Assembly (NCBI GenBank): GCA_016717005.1
Contig: JADJUF010000007.1
Location: forward strand, 1 to 64,000
Direction of reading: 5' to 3'
Length of the DNA stretch: 64,000 nt
DNA from: Myxococcales bacterium
GTDB lineage: Bacteria > Myxococcota_A > Polyangia > Haliangiales > Haliangiaceae
Shown here: piece after piece, positions 32,093-45,679 of the stretch
Position numbering within the stretch: the stretch's first letter is position 1
How the letters are laid out: each line of letters starts with the position of its first letter
Made by a program: the position numbers and the translations under genes
The notes under the pieces: model-generated
Database searches by the model: none
What the model saw: the letters and a program-made list of their open reading frames with translations, nothing else
What the model was told of the DNA's origin: nothing

Positions 32093-33235
32093 ATGGACGC
32101 GAGCGCGGCGTGGCCGCCGACCGGGGCCCGGGCCGAGGTGCTGGGGCGGCTGGCCTTGTTGATCGAGCGCGGCGGCGCCGCCCATCTCCTCGACGCGCCG
32201 ATCGCCCACGCCGGACCGCGCGACTTCCCCGAGCCGTGGCAGCCGAGCGCGGTCGCGGTCGAGCGCGTGCTGGTGCGCCTGCTGTGGCTGGCCCACGTCG
32301 ATCTCGACGTCGCCCTCGACGACCTACGCCGCTACGAGGTCGCCGATCAGCTGCTGCGCCGCAGCGGGATCTCCTGGGTCGAGACCACCGACGGGGTCGC
32401 GCACTTCCAGATCGAGACGATCGGCAACGACGACGTCGCCGGGCTGCTGTGCCACGAGGTCGGCCTGGCCTACGCCGCGTGGATCGCCGGCGCCGCCGCG
32501 TACCGCGACGCCGCGCCGACGCCGCCGAGCGAGCGCGACGGCTCGATCGCCGCGATCTACCTGGGCCTGGGCGTCGTCGCCACCAACGCCGCGCTCTACA
32601 ACCGGGTCGCGAGCAAGCTGGTCGGCCAGGTGTCGGTGTCCGAGACCGACGTCGTCGCCACCGGCGGCCTGGCGCCGGACGAGGCGCTCTACCTGCTCGC
32701 GGTCCAGGCCGTGCTGCGCGGCGGCGTCGACGACGCCCACGCCACCCTGCGCGAGGACCTGCGCGCGCGCCTGGCCGCCGACGTGAGCGCGCTGCGCGCC
32801 CACCGCGACGAGCTGGCCGAACACCTCGGGCTCGACCTCGGCGCCCCCCGCGCCGCGCTCGCCCGCGACGCCGAGCCGCCGCTGGTCGGTGATCGCCCGG
32901 AGCCGTCGAAGGCTCAGCGCCACGCCGGCGAGCGCACCTACCGCATGCGCGAGTCCCAGGTCGGCGTCGGCCTCGGCCAGGGGTTCATGGCCGGCATGGG
33001 CTTCGGCGCGGTCGGGTGGTTGGTCGGCCTGGTCGCGCCGGTCGTCGGGGTGATGGTCGCGGTGCCGGTGGTCATCGGCGGCCTGCTCCACCGTCGGGCG
33101 GTCGATCGCTGCCCGCGCTGTGCCCACGTGATCCCCGAGGTGGCCACGACCTGCCCCGGCTGCGGCGCCACGGTCGCCGGCCGGGTCGCCAGCGAGCGCG
33201 AGATGGCGGTGCGCGAGCTCGAGCGCGACGACTGA
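32093..33235 (+). CDS. Membrane protein with a zinc ribbon, unknown function
   Basis: 380 residues. No signal peptide; residues 1-245 are soluble and helical. A Gly-rich segment GVGLGQGFMAGMGFGAVG leads into one or two helices (GWLVGLVAPVVGVMVAVPVVIGGLL, about 305-330), then a C-terminal zinc ribbon (CPRCAHVIPEVATTCPGCG) and a charged tail. The fold order is soluble domain, membrane, ribbon. No family recognised. It stands alone between two short unknown genes. Confidence 0.75.
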   Translation: MDASAAWPPTGARAEVLGRLALLIERGGAAHLLDAPIAHAGPRDFPEPWQPSAVAVERVLVRLLWLAHVDLDVALDDLRRYEVADQLLRRSGISWVETTDGVAHFQIETIGNDDVAGLLCHEVGLAYAAWIAGAAAYRDAAPTPPSERDGSIAAIYLGLGVVATNAALYNRVASKLVGQVSVSETDVVATGGLAPDEALYLLAVQAVLRGGVDDAHATLREDLRARLAADVSALRAHRDELAEHLGLDLGAPRAALARDAEPPLVGDRPEPSKAQRHAGERTYRMRESQVGVGLGQGFMAGMGFGAVGWLVGLVAPVVGVMVAVPVVIGGLLHRRAVDRCPRCAHVIPEVATTCPGCGATVAGRVASEREMAVRELERDD

Positions 33236-33380
33236 CCGGCAGCTCGACCGTGAGCGCCGCGCGCGCGGCCCGGTGACGACGCGGTCGATCGCACGCAACC
33301 GGCGAGCGGAGCGGTCGATAGCAGGCGTGAACGCGAGGTCATGCCGACCGCGCGCACCCGTAACCGACTGGAGTCACGTC

Positions 33381-33659
33381 ATGTCCAAGCTCACCCTCGT
33401 CGCGTCCCTCGCCCTCGCCGCCGTCGTCGCCGCCGCGGTCCCGGCCCTCGCCGGCTCGGCGCCCACCCTCAAGAACGAGGATTCGAGCGACTACAGCTAC
33501 GATCTCGAGTGCGGCGCCGCGACCACCCACAGCAGCGTCGATCACAACACGACCGTCACGCTCCGCGACGGCTGCACGCTCAAGGTCGCCGGCTCGTCGA
33601 AGGAGCTCAAGAGCGGCATGACCTGCACGATCAAGGACGGCGCCCTGAGCTGCCGCTGA
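33381..33659 (+). CDS. Small secreted protein
   Basis: 92 residues with a Sec signal peptide cleaved near ALA-G (residue 24). The mature 68 residues hold three Cys (LECGA, DGCTLKV, MTCTIKDG, plus a Cys just before the final Arg) and beta-type alternation. CTGGAG about 7 nt upstream serves as the ribosome-binding site. No family recognised. Confidence 0.7.
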   Translation: MSKLTLVASLALAAVVAAAVPALAGSAPTLKNEDSSDYSYDLECGAATTHSSVDHNTTVTLRDGCTLKVAGSSKELKSGMTCTIKDGALSCR

Positions 33660-33748
33660 CCGCGCAATCGGTCCGATCGCGCCCTTGCGCCACCCGCCGC
33701 CAGGGCGTTACACCCGCGGCGCGCGGCCGCTCGGCCCGTGAGGACCCG

Positions 33749-34929
<1,181 letters not shown>

Positions 34930-34933
<4 letters not shown>

Positions 34934-35814
34934 GCGTCCTCGTCGGATACGACACCCGCCTCGTGGTCCAGGGCATGTCCGGCTCGACCGGCGCCTTCCA
35001 CACCAAGCAGGCGATCGAGTACGGCACCCGCGTGGTCGCCGGCGTCACCCCGGGCAAGGGCGGCGCCAAGGTCGCCGGGCTCGAGCAGGTGCCGATGTAC
35101 GACACCGTCGAGGAGGCCGTGCAGCACGCCGGGGCCAACGCCTCGGTGATCTACGTGCCGCCGCCGTTCGCCGCCGACGCGATCCTCGAGGCCGCCGCCG
35201 CGGGCGTCGACCTGATCATCGCGATCACCGAGGGCATCCCGGTCCGCGACATGATCCGCGTCAAGGCGATCCTCGAGCGCGACCACCCGTACGTCACGCT
35301 GGTCGGCCCCAACTGCCCCGGCGTGATCACGCCGGGCCAGTGCAAGATCGGCATCATGCCCGGCTACATCCACAAGGCCGGCGGCGTCGGCGTGGTGTCG
35401 CGCTCGGGCACCCTGACCTACGAGATCGTGCACCAGCTGACCAGCCTCGGGCTCGGCCAGTCGACCGCGATCGGCATCGGCGGCGATCCGGTCAAGGGCA
35501 CCGACTTCATCGACGCGCTGGCGCTGTTCGCCGACGACCCCGGCACCAGCTCGATCTTCATGATCGGCGAGATCGGCGGCGACTCCGAGGAGCGCGCCGC
35601 GCAGTTCATCAAGGACAACGTCAAGAAGCCGGTCGGCGCCTTCATCGGCGGCCAGACCGCGCCTCCGGGCAAGCGCATGGGCCACGCCGGCGCGATCATC
35701 TCGGGCGGCAAGGGCGCCGCGGCCGACAAGATCGCCGCGCTCAAGGCGGCGGGCATCGCGGTGGCGCCGACCCCGGCCGAGATGGGCACGACGATGGCGG
35801 CGCTGATCCGCTGA
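34930..35814 (+). CDS. sucD: Succinyl-CoA synthetase, alpha subunit
   Basis: 294 residues from a GTG that overlaps the sucC stop (GTGA), with GGGAGGT as ribosome-binding site about 6-8 nt upstream. CoA-binding Rossmann region QGMSGSTGAFHTKQAI at the N-terminus; the phosphorylated His252 lies in MGHAGAIISGG. GPNCPGVITPG and the intact C-terminus confirm the family. Gene order and overlap with sucC are standard. The last codons GATCCGCT are repeated directly after the stop, a small example of the 3'-end duplication seen elsewhere in the window. Confidence 0.97.
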
Positions 35815-35860
35815 TCCGCTGATCGCGGAGCTCGGCCGCGCGCTGAGCCGACGGCGGTCC

Positions 35861-36050
35861 GGCGCACGCGCCGGCGGCGATCGCCCCGACGGTCGCCCCG
35901 GCGCACGCGCCGGCGGCGATCGCCCCGACGGTCGTCCCGGCGCACGCGCCGGCGGCGATCGCCCCGACGGGTCGTCCCGGCGCACGCGCCGGCGGCGATC
36001 GCCCCGACGGGGCGTCCCGGCTCACGCGCCGGCGGCGATCGCCCCGACCT
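35861..36050 (-). repeat. 39/40-bp tandem array made from a gene 3' end
   Basis: Five units beginning GGC(G/T)CACGCGCC at 35861, 35900, 35939, 35979 and 36019. The last one lies inside the PLP-enzyme gene and encodes its final residues VGAIAAGA plus stop. In the four outer copies the stop TGA has become TGC. The array occupies most of the 207-bp gap between sucD and the convergent gene. Confidence 0.92.
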
Positions 36051-37263
36051 CGAGCAGCGCCGCGTGCAGCGCGGCCCAGCGCGCCTCGAGCGCGCCGGTG
36101 ATGCCGACCGACATGCGCACCAGCCCCGGTCCGATGCCCGCGGTCGCGAGCGCGTCGTCGGTCAGCTCGCTCGAGGTCGAGCTGGCCGAGGCCGACATCA
36201 GGGTCTCGGCGTAGCCGAGGCTGACCGCCATGAAGCCGAACCGGTGCTGGTTCTGGAGCAGCTCCATGAACCGGTACGCCCGGTCGCGGGTCCCCAGGTC
36301 GATCGTCAGCAGCCCGCCCGCGCCCTGGCCGGCGTTGAGCTGCTGGCACATGAGCGCGTGCTGCGGGTGCGACGGCAGCCCCGGGTACGTGACCGCGACC
36401 CCGTGCTCGTACATCCGGGTCGCCAGGACCAGCGCGCGCCGGCCGTGCTCGGCCATGCGCAGCGGCAGGTGCGGCAGCCGCATCGACACCTCGAACGCCG
36501 CGCGCGGATCCATCGTCGGCCCGAGCAGCATCAGCGTGCCGGTGTGGAGGTCCATCAACCGGCTGACGAACTCGGTGGTCCCCAGGATCGCGCCGGCGAC
36601 CAGATCGGACGCGCCGTTGACGAACTTGGTGAGCGAGTGGACCACGACGTCGGCGCCGAACCGCGCCGGCGTGATGATCACCGGGCAGAAGGTGTTGTCG
36701 ACCACCAGCGCCGCGCCGTGGCGGTGCGCGATCGCCGCCAGCGCCTCGAGGTCGGCGACCTCGAGCGTCGGGTTCGACAGGGTCTCGGTGAACAGGATGC
36801 GCGTGCGCGGCGTGAACGCGGCCTCGACCGCGGCCAGATCGGTGATCGCCACGAACGTGGTCGTGACGCCGGTCTTGGCCGGGAACAGCTCGCCCAGGAG
36901 CGCCCGGGTGCCGCCGTAGATCGCCCGCGACGCCACGACGTGGTCGCCGGCGTCGGCGAGCTGCATGACCGTGGCCGCGATCGCCGCGATGCCGCTGGCG
37001 CAGCAGTAGCCGCTGGCGGTGCCCTCGAGCGCGGCCAGCTCGCGCCCGAGCGTGTAGACGGTCGGGTTGAAGTGGCGCGCGTACAGGAAGCAGCCGTCGC
37101 GATCGGCGGTGCGGTGGCCGGCGAAGATCTCCGGCATCGTGTCGGCGGTGAGCACCGTGAACGTCGTCGACGCCTCGATGCTCATGTTGACGCCGCCGTG
37201 CTCGCCGAAGGTGTGCTTGGCCGCGGCCAGGGCGTGGACCGGATCAAAGTCTGCCTTGTCCAT
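36022..37263 (-). CDS. PLP-dependent C-S lyase of the cystathionine gamma-synthase family, probably methionine gamma-lyase-like
   Basis: 413 residues. The family uses PLP to make or break C-S bonds of methionine, homocysteine or cystathionine. Cofactor and substrate motifs: SGIAAIAATVM, VASRAIYGGTRALL with the active-site Tyr, VVDNTFCP, and VVVHSLTKFVNG with the Schiff-base Lys near residue 212. The divergent AsnC/Lrp regulator suggests amino-acid-controlled catabolism, which favours a methionine gamma-lyase role over biosynthesis (inference). A homocysteine gamma-lyase or O-acetylhomoserine sulfhydrylase is possible. A tandem array derived from its 3' end follows the stop. Confidence 0.88.
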   Translation of the reverse strand: MDKADFDPVHALAAAKHTFGEHGGVNMSIEASTTFTVLTADTMPEIFAGHRTADRDGCFLYARHFNPTVYTLGRELAALEGTASGYCCASGIAAIAATVMQLADAGDHVVASRAIYGGTRALLGELFPAKTGVTTTFVAITDLAAVEAAFTPRTRILFTETLSNPTLEVADLEALAAIAHRHGAALVVDNTFCPVIITPARFGADVVVHSLTKFVNGASDLVAGAILGTTEFVSRLMDLHTGTLMLLGPTMDPRAAFEVSMRLPHLPLRMAEHGRRALVLATRMYEHGVAVTYPGLPSHPQHALMCQQLNAGQGAGGLLTIDLGTRDRAYRFMELLQNQHRFGFMAVSLGYAETLMSASASSTSSELTDDALATAGIGPGLVRMSVGITGALEARWAALHAALLEVGAIAAGA

Positions 37264-37270
37264 GTATGTC

Positions 37271-37280
37271 CGTATATCGT
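37271..37280. promoter_or_regulatory. Shared divergent -10 region between the PLP lyase and AsnC-type regulator
   Basis: CGTATATCGT lies in the middle of the only 24 bp separating two divergent start codons. On the plus strand TATATC or TATCGT ends 9 or 7 nt before ATG 37288; on the minus strand TATACG ends 7 nt before ATG 37263. Both -10 elements therefore share the same TATA core. An operator for the AsnC-type protein would almost have to overlap it. Confidence 0.6.
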
Positions 37281-37287
37281 GAGGCTC

Positions 37288-37800
37288 ATGAAACCGCGAC
37301 CGAATAGAATACGGAAGGAGCCGGCGCCCGGGCCCCTGGACCGAATCGATCGCGCGATCGTGGCCGCCCTGCAGCAGGATGTGCGGCGCTCGAACAAGGA
37401 GCTGGCGTCGCGAGTCGGGCTGTCGCCGTCGAGCTGCCTCGAGCGGGTCCGGCGCCTGCGCGCCCGCGGCGTGATCCGCGGCGCCTGGGCCGAGATCGAG
37501 CCGCGCGCGCTTGGGATCGGGCTGATGGCGATGATCGCGGTGCAGCTGCGCCAGCACGCCCGGCGCGAGGTCGACGCGTTCCGCGCCCACGCGCTGGCGC
37601 TGCCCGAGGTGATCGCGCTCCACCACGTCGCCGGGCGCGTCGACTTCCTGGTGCAGGTCGCGGTCCGCGACACCAGCCACCTGCGCAACCTGGCGCTCGA
37701 CCAGCTCTCGACCCGGCGCGAGGTCGCGCGGCTCGAGACCTCGATCATCTTCGAGACCTCCTGGGCCCCGCGCCTGCCCGACTTCCTCGACGACGCCTGA
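37288..37800 (+). CDS. AsnC/Lrp-family transcriptional regulator
   Basis: 170 residues. The N-terminal helix-turn-helix is at about 20-70 (LDRIDRAIVAALQQD, NKELASRVGLSPSSCLERVRRLRARGVIRG). A RAM-type ligand-binding domain follows at about 80-160 (ALGIGLMAMIAVQLRQHA, GRVDFLVQVAVRDTSHLRNL). Family members are dimers or octamers that sense amino acids and usually control a neighbouring gene; the divergent PLP lyase is the obvious target. AAGGAG near 37315 precedes a possible CTG start, but the ATG agrees with the hexamer spacing. Confidence 0.93.
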   Translation: MKPRPNRIRKEPAPGPLDRIDRAIVAALQQDVRRSNKELASRVGLSPSSCLERVRRLRARGVIRGAWAEIEPRALGIGLMAMIAVQLRQHARREVDAFRAHALALPEVIALHHVAGRVDFLVQVAVRDTSHLRNLALDQLSTRREVARLETSIIFETSWAPRLPDFLDDA

Positions 37801-37910
37801 CCGCGCCCCCTTGCCCCCGGCTGGCGCCTTGACGCCCCCGGCTGGGTCGACTAGCTTGCGCGCGCCCGCCACCCCCCCGGTGGTGGCCCCTACCCCCTCG
37901 GAGACTCCCC

Positions 37911-38342
37911 ATGGCCATCGAACGCACCTTCTCGATCATCAAGCCCGACGCCGTCGCCAACAACGCGATCGGCGGCGTCACCGCCAAGCTCGAGGCCGCG
38001 GGCCTCCGCGTCCTGGCCTCGAAGATGGTCCGGCTGTCCGAGACCCAGGCCAAGGCCTTCTACGCGGTCCACAAGGAGCGCGGCTTCTACAACGACCTGG
38101 TCAAGTTCATGACCGAGGGCCCGGTGGTGGTCCAGGTGCTCGAGGGCGAGGACGCGGTCGCCAAGAACCGCGCGGTCATGGGCGCGACCAACCCGGAGAA
38201 GGCCGAGCCCGGCACGATCCGCAAGGAGTTCGCGACCAACATCGAGCGCAACGCCGTCCACGGCTCCGACGCGCCCGACACCGCCCGCGAGGAGATCGCG
38301 TTCTTCTTCTCGACCGCCGAGCTCGCCGCCCTCGCGCGCTGA
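37911..38342 (+). CDS. ndk: Nucleoside diphosphate kinase
   Basis: 143 residues, normal length. Transfers the gamma phosphate between nucleoside triphosphates and diphosphates through a phospho-His. The N-terminus MAIERTFSIIKPDAV and the active-site NAVHGSD (His117) are intact. GGAG lies 7 nt before the ATG; an upstream TAGCTT near 37851 suggests a short leader instead of leaderless transcription. The 110-bp gap before it holds a duplicated CCCCCGGCTGG. The last 11 codons and stop are repeated downstream. Confidence 0.97.
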   Translation: MAIERTFSIIKPDAVANNAIGGVTAKLEAAGLRVLASKMVRLSETQAKAFYAVHKERGFYNDLVKFMTEGPVVVQVLEGEDAVAKNRAVMGATNPEKAEPGTIRKEFATNIERNAVHGSDAPDTAREEIAFFFSTAELAALAR

Positions 38343-38413
38343 GCCTGACCGACGCGCCTGAGCGCGCGTCCTTCTGCTCGACCGCCGAGCTCGCCGCCCT
38401 CGCGCGCTGAGCC
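38309..38413 (+). repeat. Spaced duplicate of the ndk 3' end
   Basis: A 37-bp block that encodes STAELAALAR plus stop occurs at 38309-38345 (inside ndk) and again, identical, at 38377-38413. The 31 bp between them also share GCGCG-rich sequence. Confidence 0.92.
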
Positions 38414-38448
38414 CCGACCAAGGGGCCCGGACACGGGGCCCGATCCGC

Positions 38449-38454
38449 TATGCT
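38449..38454 (+). promoter_or_regulatory. -10-like hexamer before the 38461 gene
   Basis: TATGCT ends 6 nt before the ATG at 38461. Confidence 0.5.
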
Positions 38455-38460
38455 CGGGCG

Positions 38461-39343
38461 ATGCTCCGCCGTGTCATCGCCTGCGCGAGCCTGCTGAGCG
38501 GCGGGTGCAACCAGGTGTTCGGGCTCGACGAGGTCGGCCGTGACGACGCGAGCGTCCGACGCGAGCGCCGACGGCGGGCTCGGCCGCTGGGGCTTCCCCA
38601 CGTCGGTCGAGCCGTTCAGCACCGACGACGCCGAAACCGATCCGACGATGAGCGGCTCGGAGGTCGAGCTCTACGCCGCGGTCCAGTCGATGATGAAGCT
38701 CAACGGCTTCGAGCTCATGAGGGCCCGGCGCGGCAGCCCGAGCGCGCCCTGGGAGCCCGCGGAGCTCGTCTCCGAGCTCAACAGCAGCGCCCACGACGTC
38801 ACGCCCCGGCTCACCGCCGACGGCCTGGCCCTGTACCTGGGCTCCGCCCGCGCCGGCACGGTCGGCGGCCAGGACGTCTGGCGGGCAACGCGGCCGTCGC
38901 TGACCGCGCCGTGGTCGGCCCCGGCCCACCTCGACCTGCCGGCGCTCAACGGCGCCGCCAACGATCGCGCCGCGAGCCCGTGCCTCGACGAGGGCCGCCT
39001 GGTGTTCGCGTCCGATCGCAACGGCGGCGACGATCTGTTCGAGCTGGTGGGCGCGAGCGCGACCGCGATCAGCGGGGCCAGCGATCCGAACACCGCCGAG
39101 AGCGCGCCGTTCATCACCGCGGACTGCCTGACGGTGTACTTCGCGTCGGACCGGGCCGGCACCTTCGATCTGTACGTCATGACGCGCCCGACGCCGACGA
39201 GCGGGTTCGGCGCGCCGGTGCGGATCGACGAGCTGTCGACGCCCGCCGACGAGCTCGATCCGTGGGTCTCGCCCGACGGCCGTCACATCGTCTTCGCGTC
39301 CAACGCCGCCGGGAACTTCGACCTGCTCGAGGCGTCCCGCTGA
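38461..39343 (+). CDS. Propeller lipoprotein (CNQVFGL-type), frameshifted
   Basis: The first frame gives a lipoprotein signal with Cys16 followed by CNQVFGLDEV, a start motif I associate with many Myxococcota lipoproteins. Between about 38545 and 38565 the frame changes; the second frame then encodes a WD40-like/PD40 beta-propeller to 39343 (TPRLTADGLALYLGSARAG, GRLVFASDRNGGDDLFEL, CLTVYFASDRAGTFDLYVM, WVSPDGRHIVFASNAAGNFDL). One extra base in the GACGCGAGCGTCC region would explain the break. A GTG at 38540 could start the second frame alone, but it would lack export signals. Confidence 0.75.
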
Positions 39344-39445
39344 CGACCGCGCGCGGCCGGCTACACCGCCAGCGACCCCAGCGCCGCGGGTGACCACCCG
39401 AGCCCCCAAACGCGAGCGCTGCGGCCAGGGGATCGAACGGCTCGG

Positions 39446-39682
39446 TCATGGCCGCGCCCCGCGCTTGCGGGCCCGCAGCCGGGCCAGCGTCGCCTCGGCC
39501 TCGGCCGACAGCGGCTCGCGCAGGGTCAGGACCCGCTCGCGGTTGTCGTTGACCGCCAGCAGCTGCGCGGCCGCGCGCATCACGCCGACCAGGGCCGCCG
39601 CGCGCTCGTCGTCGGTCATGGCCCGCAGGCGCGCGCGGTCGTCCGGGGCGTCCGGCACCGGCAAGATCGGCCGCATCGCCAT
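39446..39682 (-). CDS. Small helical protein of unknown function
   Basis: 78 residues: MAMRPILPVPDAPDDRARL and then a predicted helical segment (ERAAALVGVMRAAAQLLAVN, LSAEAEATLARLRARKRG). No signal peptide. Its stop codon overlaps an ATG (ATGA) that opens a very short frame beginning MTEPFDPLAAALAFGG, which seems to need a frame change to end naturally at 39361. It lies upstream of nothing recognisable and downstream of rlmN on the same strand. Real status uncertain. Confidence 0.5.
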   Translation of the reverse strand: MAMRPILPVPDAPDDRARLRAMTDDERAAALVGVMRAAAQLLAVNDNRERVLTLREPLSAEAEATLARLRARKRGARP

Positions 39683-39732
39683 ACGGCACGCGGGACCAGG
39701 GACGACCGTCGCGCGCCGCCGGGTCCGCGCGG

Positions 39733-40875
<1,143 letters not shown>

Positions 40876-40880
40876 GCCTC

Positions 40881-40886
40881 CCGGTA
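40881..40886 (-). promoter_or_regulatory. -10-like hexamer before rlmN
   Basis: TACCGG ends 5 nt before the GTG at 40875. Confidence 0.35.
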
Positions 40887-40910
40887 TCACGCCCGCCGCC
40901 GGCCGCCAAC

Positions 40911-41873
40911 CTACTTGATCGTGACCACCAGCGTGGTGTCGATCTTGTCCCGCAGGCCCTTGATCGCGGTGACCGCCGCCGCCGCGACGACCTGGACGCA
41001 GGCGCTGCCGGGCTCGGGCACCGGATCCATCGCGATCTTGTACACGCCGGGCTCGTCGTCGAACTCGCTGGGCCGGTACGTGACCTTGAGCGGGAACCGC
41101 GCGGTCAGCGCGCCGCTGGCCTGGTGCTGCTCCCAGCAGCTGATCAGCTGGCCGCGCAGGTCGGCGCCGCTCAGGCGCTCGGTCACGACCGGAAAGGACT
41201 TGCCCGCGACCGGCGGGTCGGCGGTGATCGTGATCATCAGGCCGTCGGTGGCGGGCTTCTCGGGGGCCCGGGTCAGGTACAGGTCGGCCAGCGCCGGCTT
41301 GGCGATCTGCTTGGGGTCGAGGCCGCTGCCGTCGAGCTCGGTCAGCGCCGCCAGCGCCTCGCGCCGCAGGCTCGAGCCCACCGGGGCCGCGAGCAGGCAC
41401 CGGTGCAGCACCCGCGCCGCCAGCTCGGCCTTGTCGGGCTTGGCCTTGGCCGCGCTCAGCGCCCGGCCGTAGGCGCAGTCGAGATCGGCCGGCACCGCGA
41501 GCTGCTCGCTCTCGTAGGTGGCCAGCGCCTCGGCGAGGTCGGCGATGGCGGCGTCGACCGACGCGGCCCGGGCGCCGCGCGCCGCCAGGTAGTCGCCCAG
41601 GGTCGAGCGGGCCTCGCGGACACAGGTCTGGTCGAAGCACCGCAGGCCGGCGGCGCAGTGGACGGTGGCGCCGCAGCTCTCGAGCTCGGTCGACAGCCGC
41701 TCGGGCGCGACCTGGCCCGAGTTCGACGCGGTGGCGCGGGTGTCGCAACCGGCCAGCGAGGCCAGCGAGGCCAGCGAGGCCAGCGAGGCCAGCGAGGCCA
41801 GCGTGCGGGCCGAGGCCAGCGTGCGGGCCGAGGCGGGCGCGGCGACGCGCGCAGGTGACGACGTGGATGGCAT
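40911..41873 (-). CDS. Lipoprotein with a repeat-built signal peptide
   Basis: 320 residues. The signal peptide is unusually long (Cys43) because of Ala-Ser-Leu triplets encoded by a 9-bp repeat (SARTLASARTLASLASL and further ASL units) that end in the lipobox SLAGC. The mature protein has clustered Cys (ELESCGATVHCAAGLRCFDQTC), a helical part, and a C-terminal beta domain (LMITITADPPVAGKSFPVV, FPLKVTYRPSEFDDEPGVYKIAM). No family recognised. A ribosome-binding site GAGGGA is near the ATG. It follows the MoxR/VWA cluster by 84 bp on the same strand, and an association is possible but not shown. Confidence 0.75.
   Translation of the reverse strand: MPSTSSPARVAAPASARTLASARTLASLASLASLASLASLAGCDTRATASNSGQVAPERLSTELESCGATVHCAAGLRCFDQTCVREARSTLGDYLAARGARAASVDAAIADLAEALATYESEQLAVPADLDCAYGRALSAAKAKPDKAELAARVLHRCLLAAPVGSSLRREALAALTELDGSGLDPKQIAKPALADLYLTRAPEKPATDGLMITITADPPVAGKSFPVVTERLSGADLRGQLISCWEQHQASGALTARFPLKVTYRPSEFDDEPGVYKIAMDPVPEPGSACVQVVAAAAVTAIKGLRDKIDTTLVVTIK
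41752..41832 (-). repeat. 9-bp repeat inside a lipoprotein signal peptide
   Basis: GCCAGCGAG (plus strand) repeated five to six times, next to two 18-bp units GCCAGCGTGCGGGCCGAG. It encodes Leu-Ala-Ser triplets in the hydrophobic core of the signal. Confidence 0.92.
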
Positions 41874-41957
41874 GGTCCCTCCGCGGGCGCGGGCCCGCGC
41901 CGGCAGCGTACCGCAATCCCGATCGGCGCGTCCGCCGCCGGCCCCCTCGCCTGCCGG

Positions 41958-45223
<3,266 letters not shown>

Positions 45224-45226
45224 GGG

Positions 45227-45631
45227 TCAGGTCGGTCGGGCGCGCGCCGCCGCGCTCAGCGATCCGGGCCGGTGGGGGGGCGTGCCGGCGCCCTCGAGCG
45301 CGCGCGCGCCGAGGTTGACCAGGTAGCTGCGCAGGTGGGCCTTGGTCGTCAGCGCGGTGTCGGCGCCGGCCGCGCGGATCGCGGCGTTCGCGGCCGGGTC
45401 GCTCGAGATCGCGACGACGCGCCCGGCGAAGCCGCCGGCCCGCAGCGCGCGCGTGACCTCGGTGCCCGACTTGCGGCCGGGCCCGAGCGCGTAGTCCATG
45501 AACACCACGTCGAAGCCGGCGGTCAGGCACTGCGCGACCGCGTCGTCGGCGTGGGCGAACACCGCCACCGCCAGCCCCGGGATGCGGAACTGCTCGCCGC
45601 GCGCGGCCACGACGTCGTCGTAGATCGCCAC
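45227..45631 (-). CDS. Receiver-like (REC) domain protein in the MoxR/VWA cluster
   Basis: 134 residues from a GTG at 45631. The receiver fold is readable: acidic pair in AIYDD, phospho-acceptor Asp in FDVVFMDYAL, Thr/Ser switch in VVAISSD and the conserved Lys in DTALTTKAHL. There is no output domain, so it may act by binding a partner. The start is at the very edge of strand beta-1, and an ATG at 45677 opens an out-of-frame reading (MTAASAPADVVPPLRG) that would join it after a one-base change; a frameshift near 45632-45645 is possible. Confidence 0.75.
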   Translation of the reverse strand: MAIYDDVVAARGEQFRIPGLAVAVFAHADDAVAQCLTAGFDVVFMDYALGPGRKSGTEVTRALRAGGFAGRVVAISSDPAANAAIRAAGADTALTTKAHLRSYLVNLGARALEGAGTPPHRPGSLSAAARARPT

Positions 45632-45679
45632 CCCGGAGCGGCGGCACGACGTCGGCGGGCGCGGACGCGGCGGTCATGG

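Noticed and set aside
35861..36050. A CRISPR array, because of regular 39-bp spacing
   Set aside because: Units adjoin directly with only a few variable bases and no spacers, and the last unit is coding sequence.
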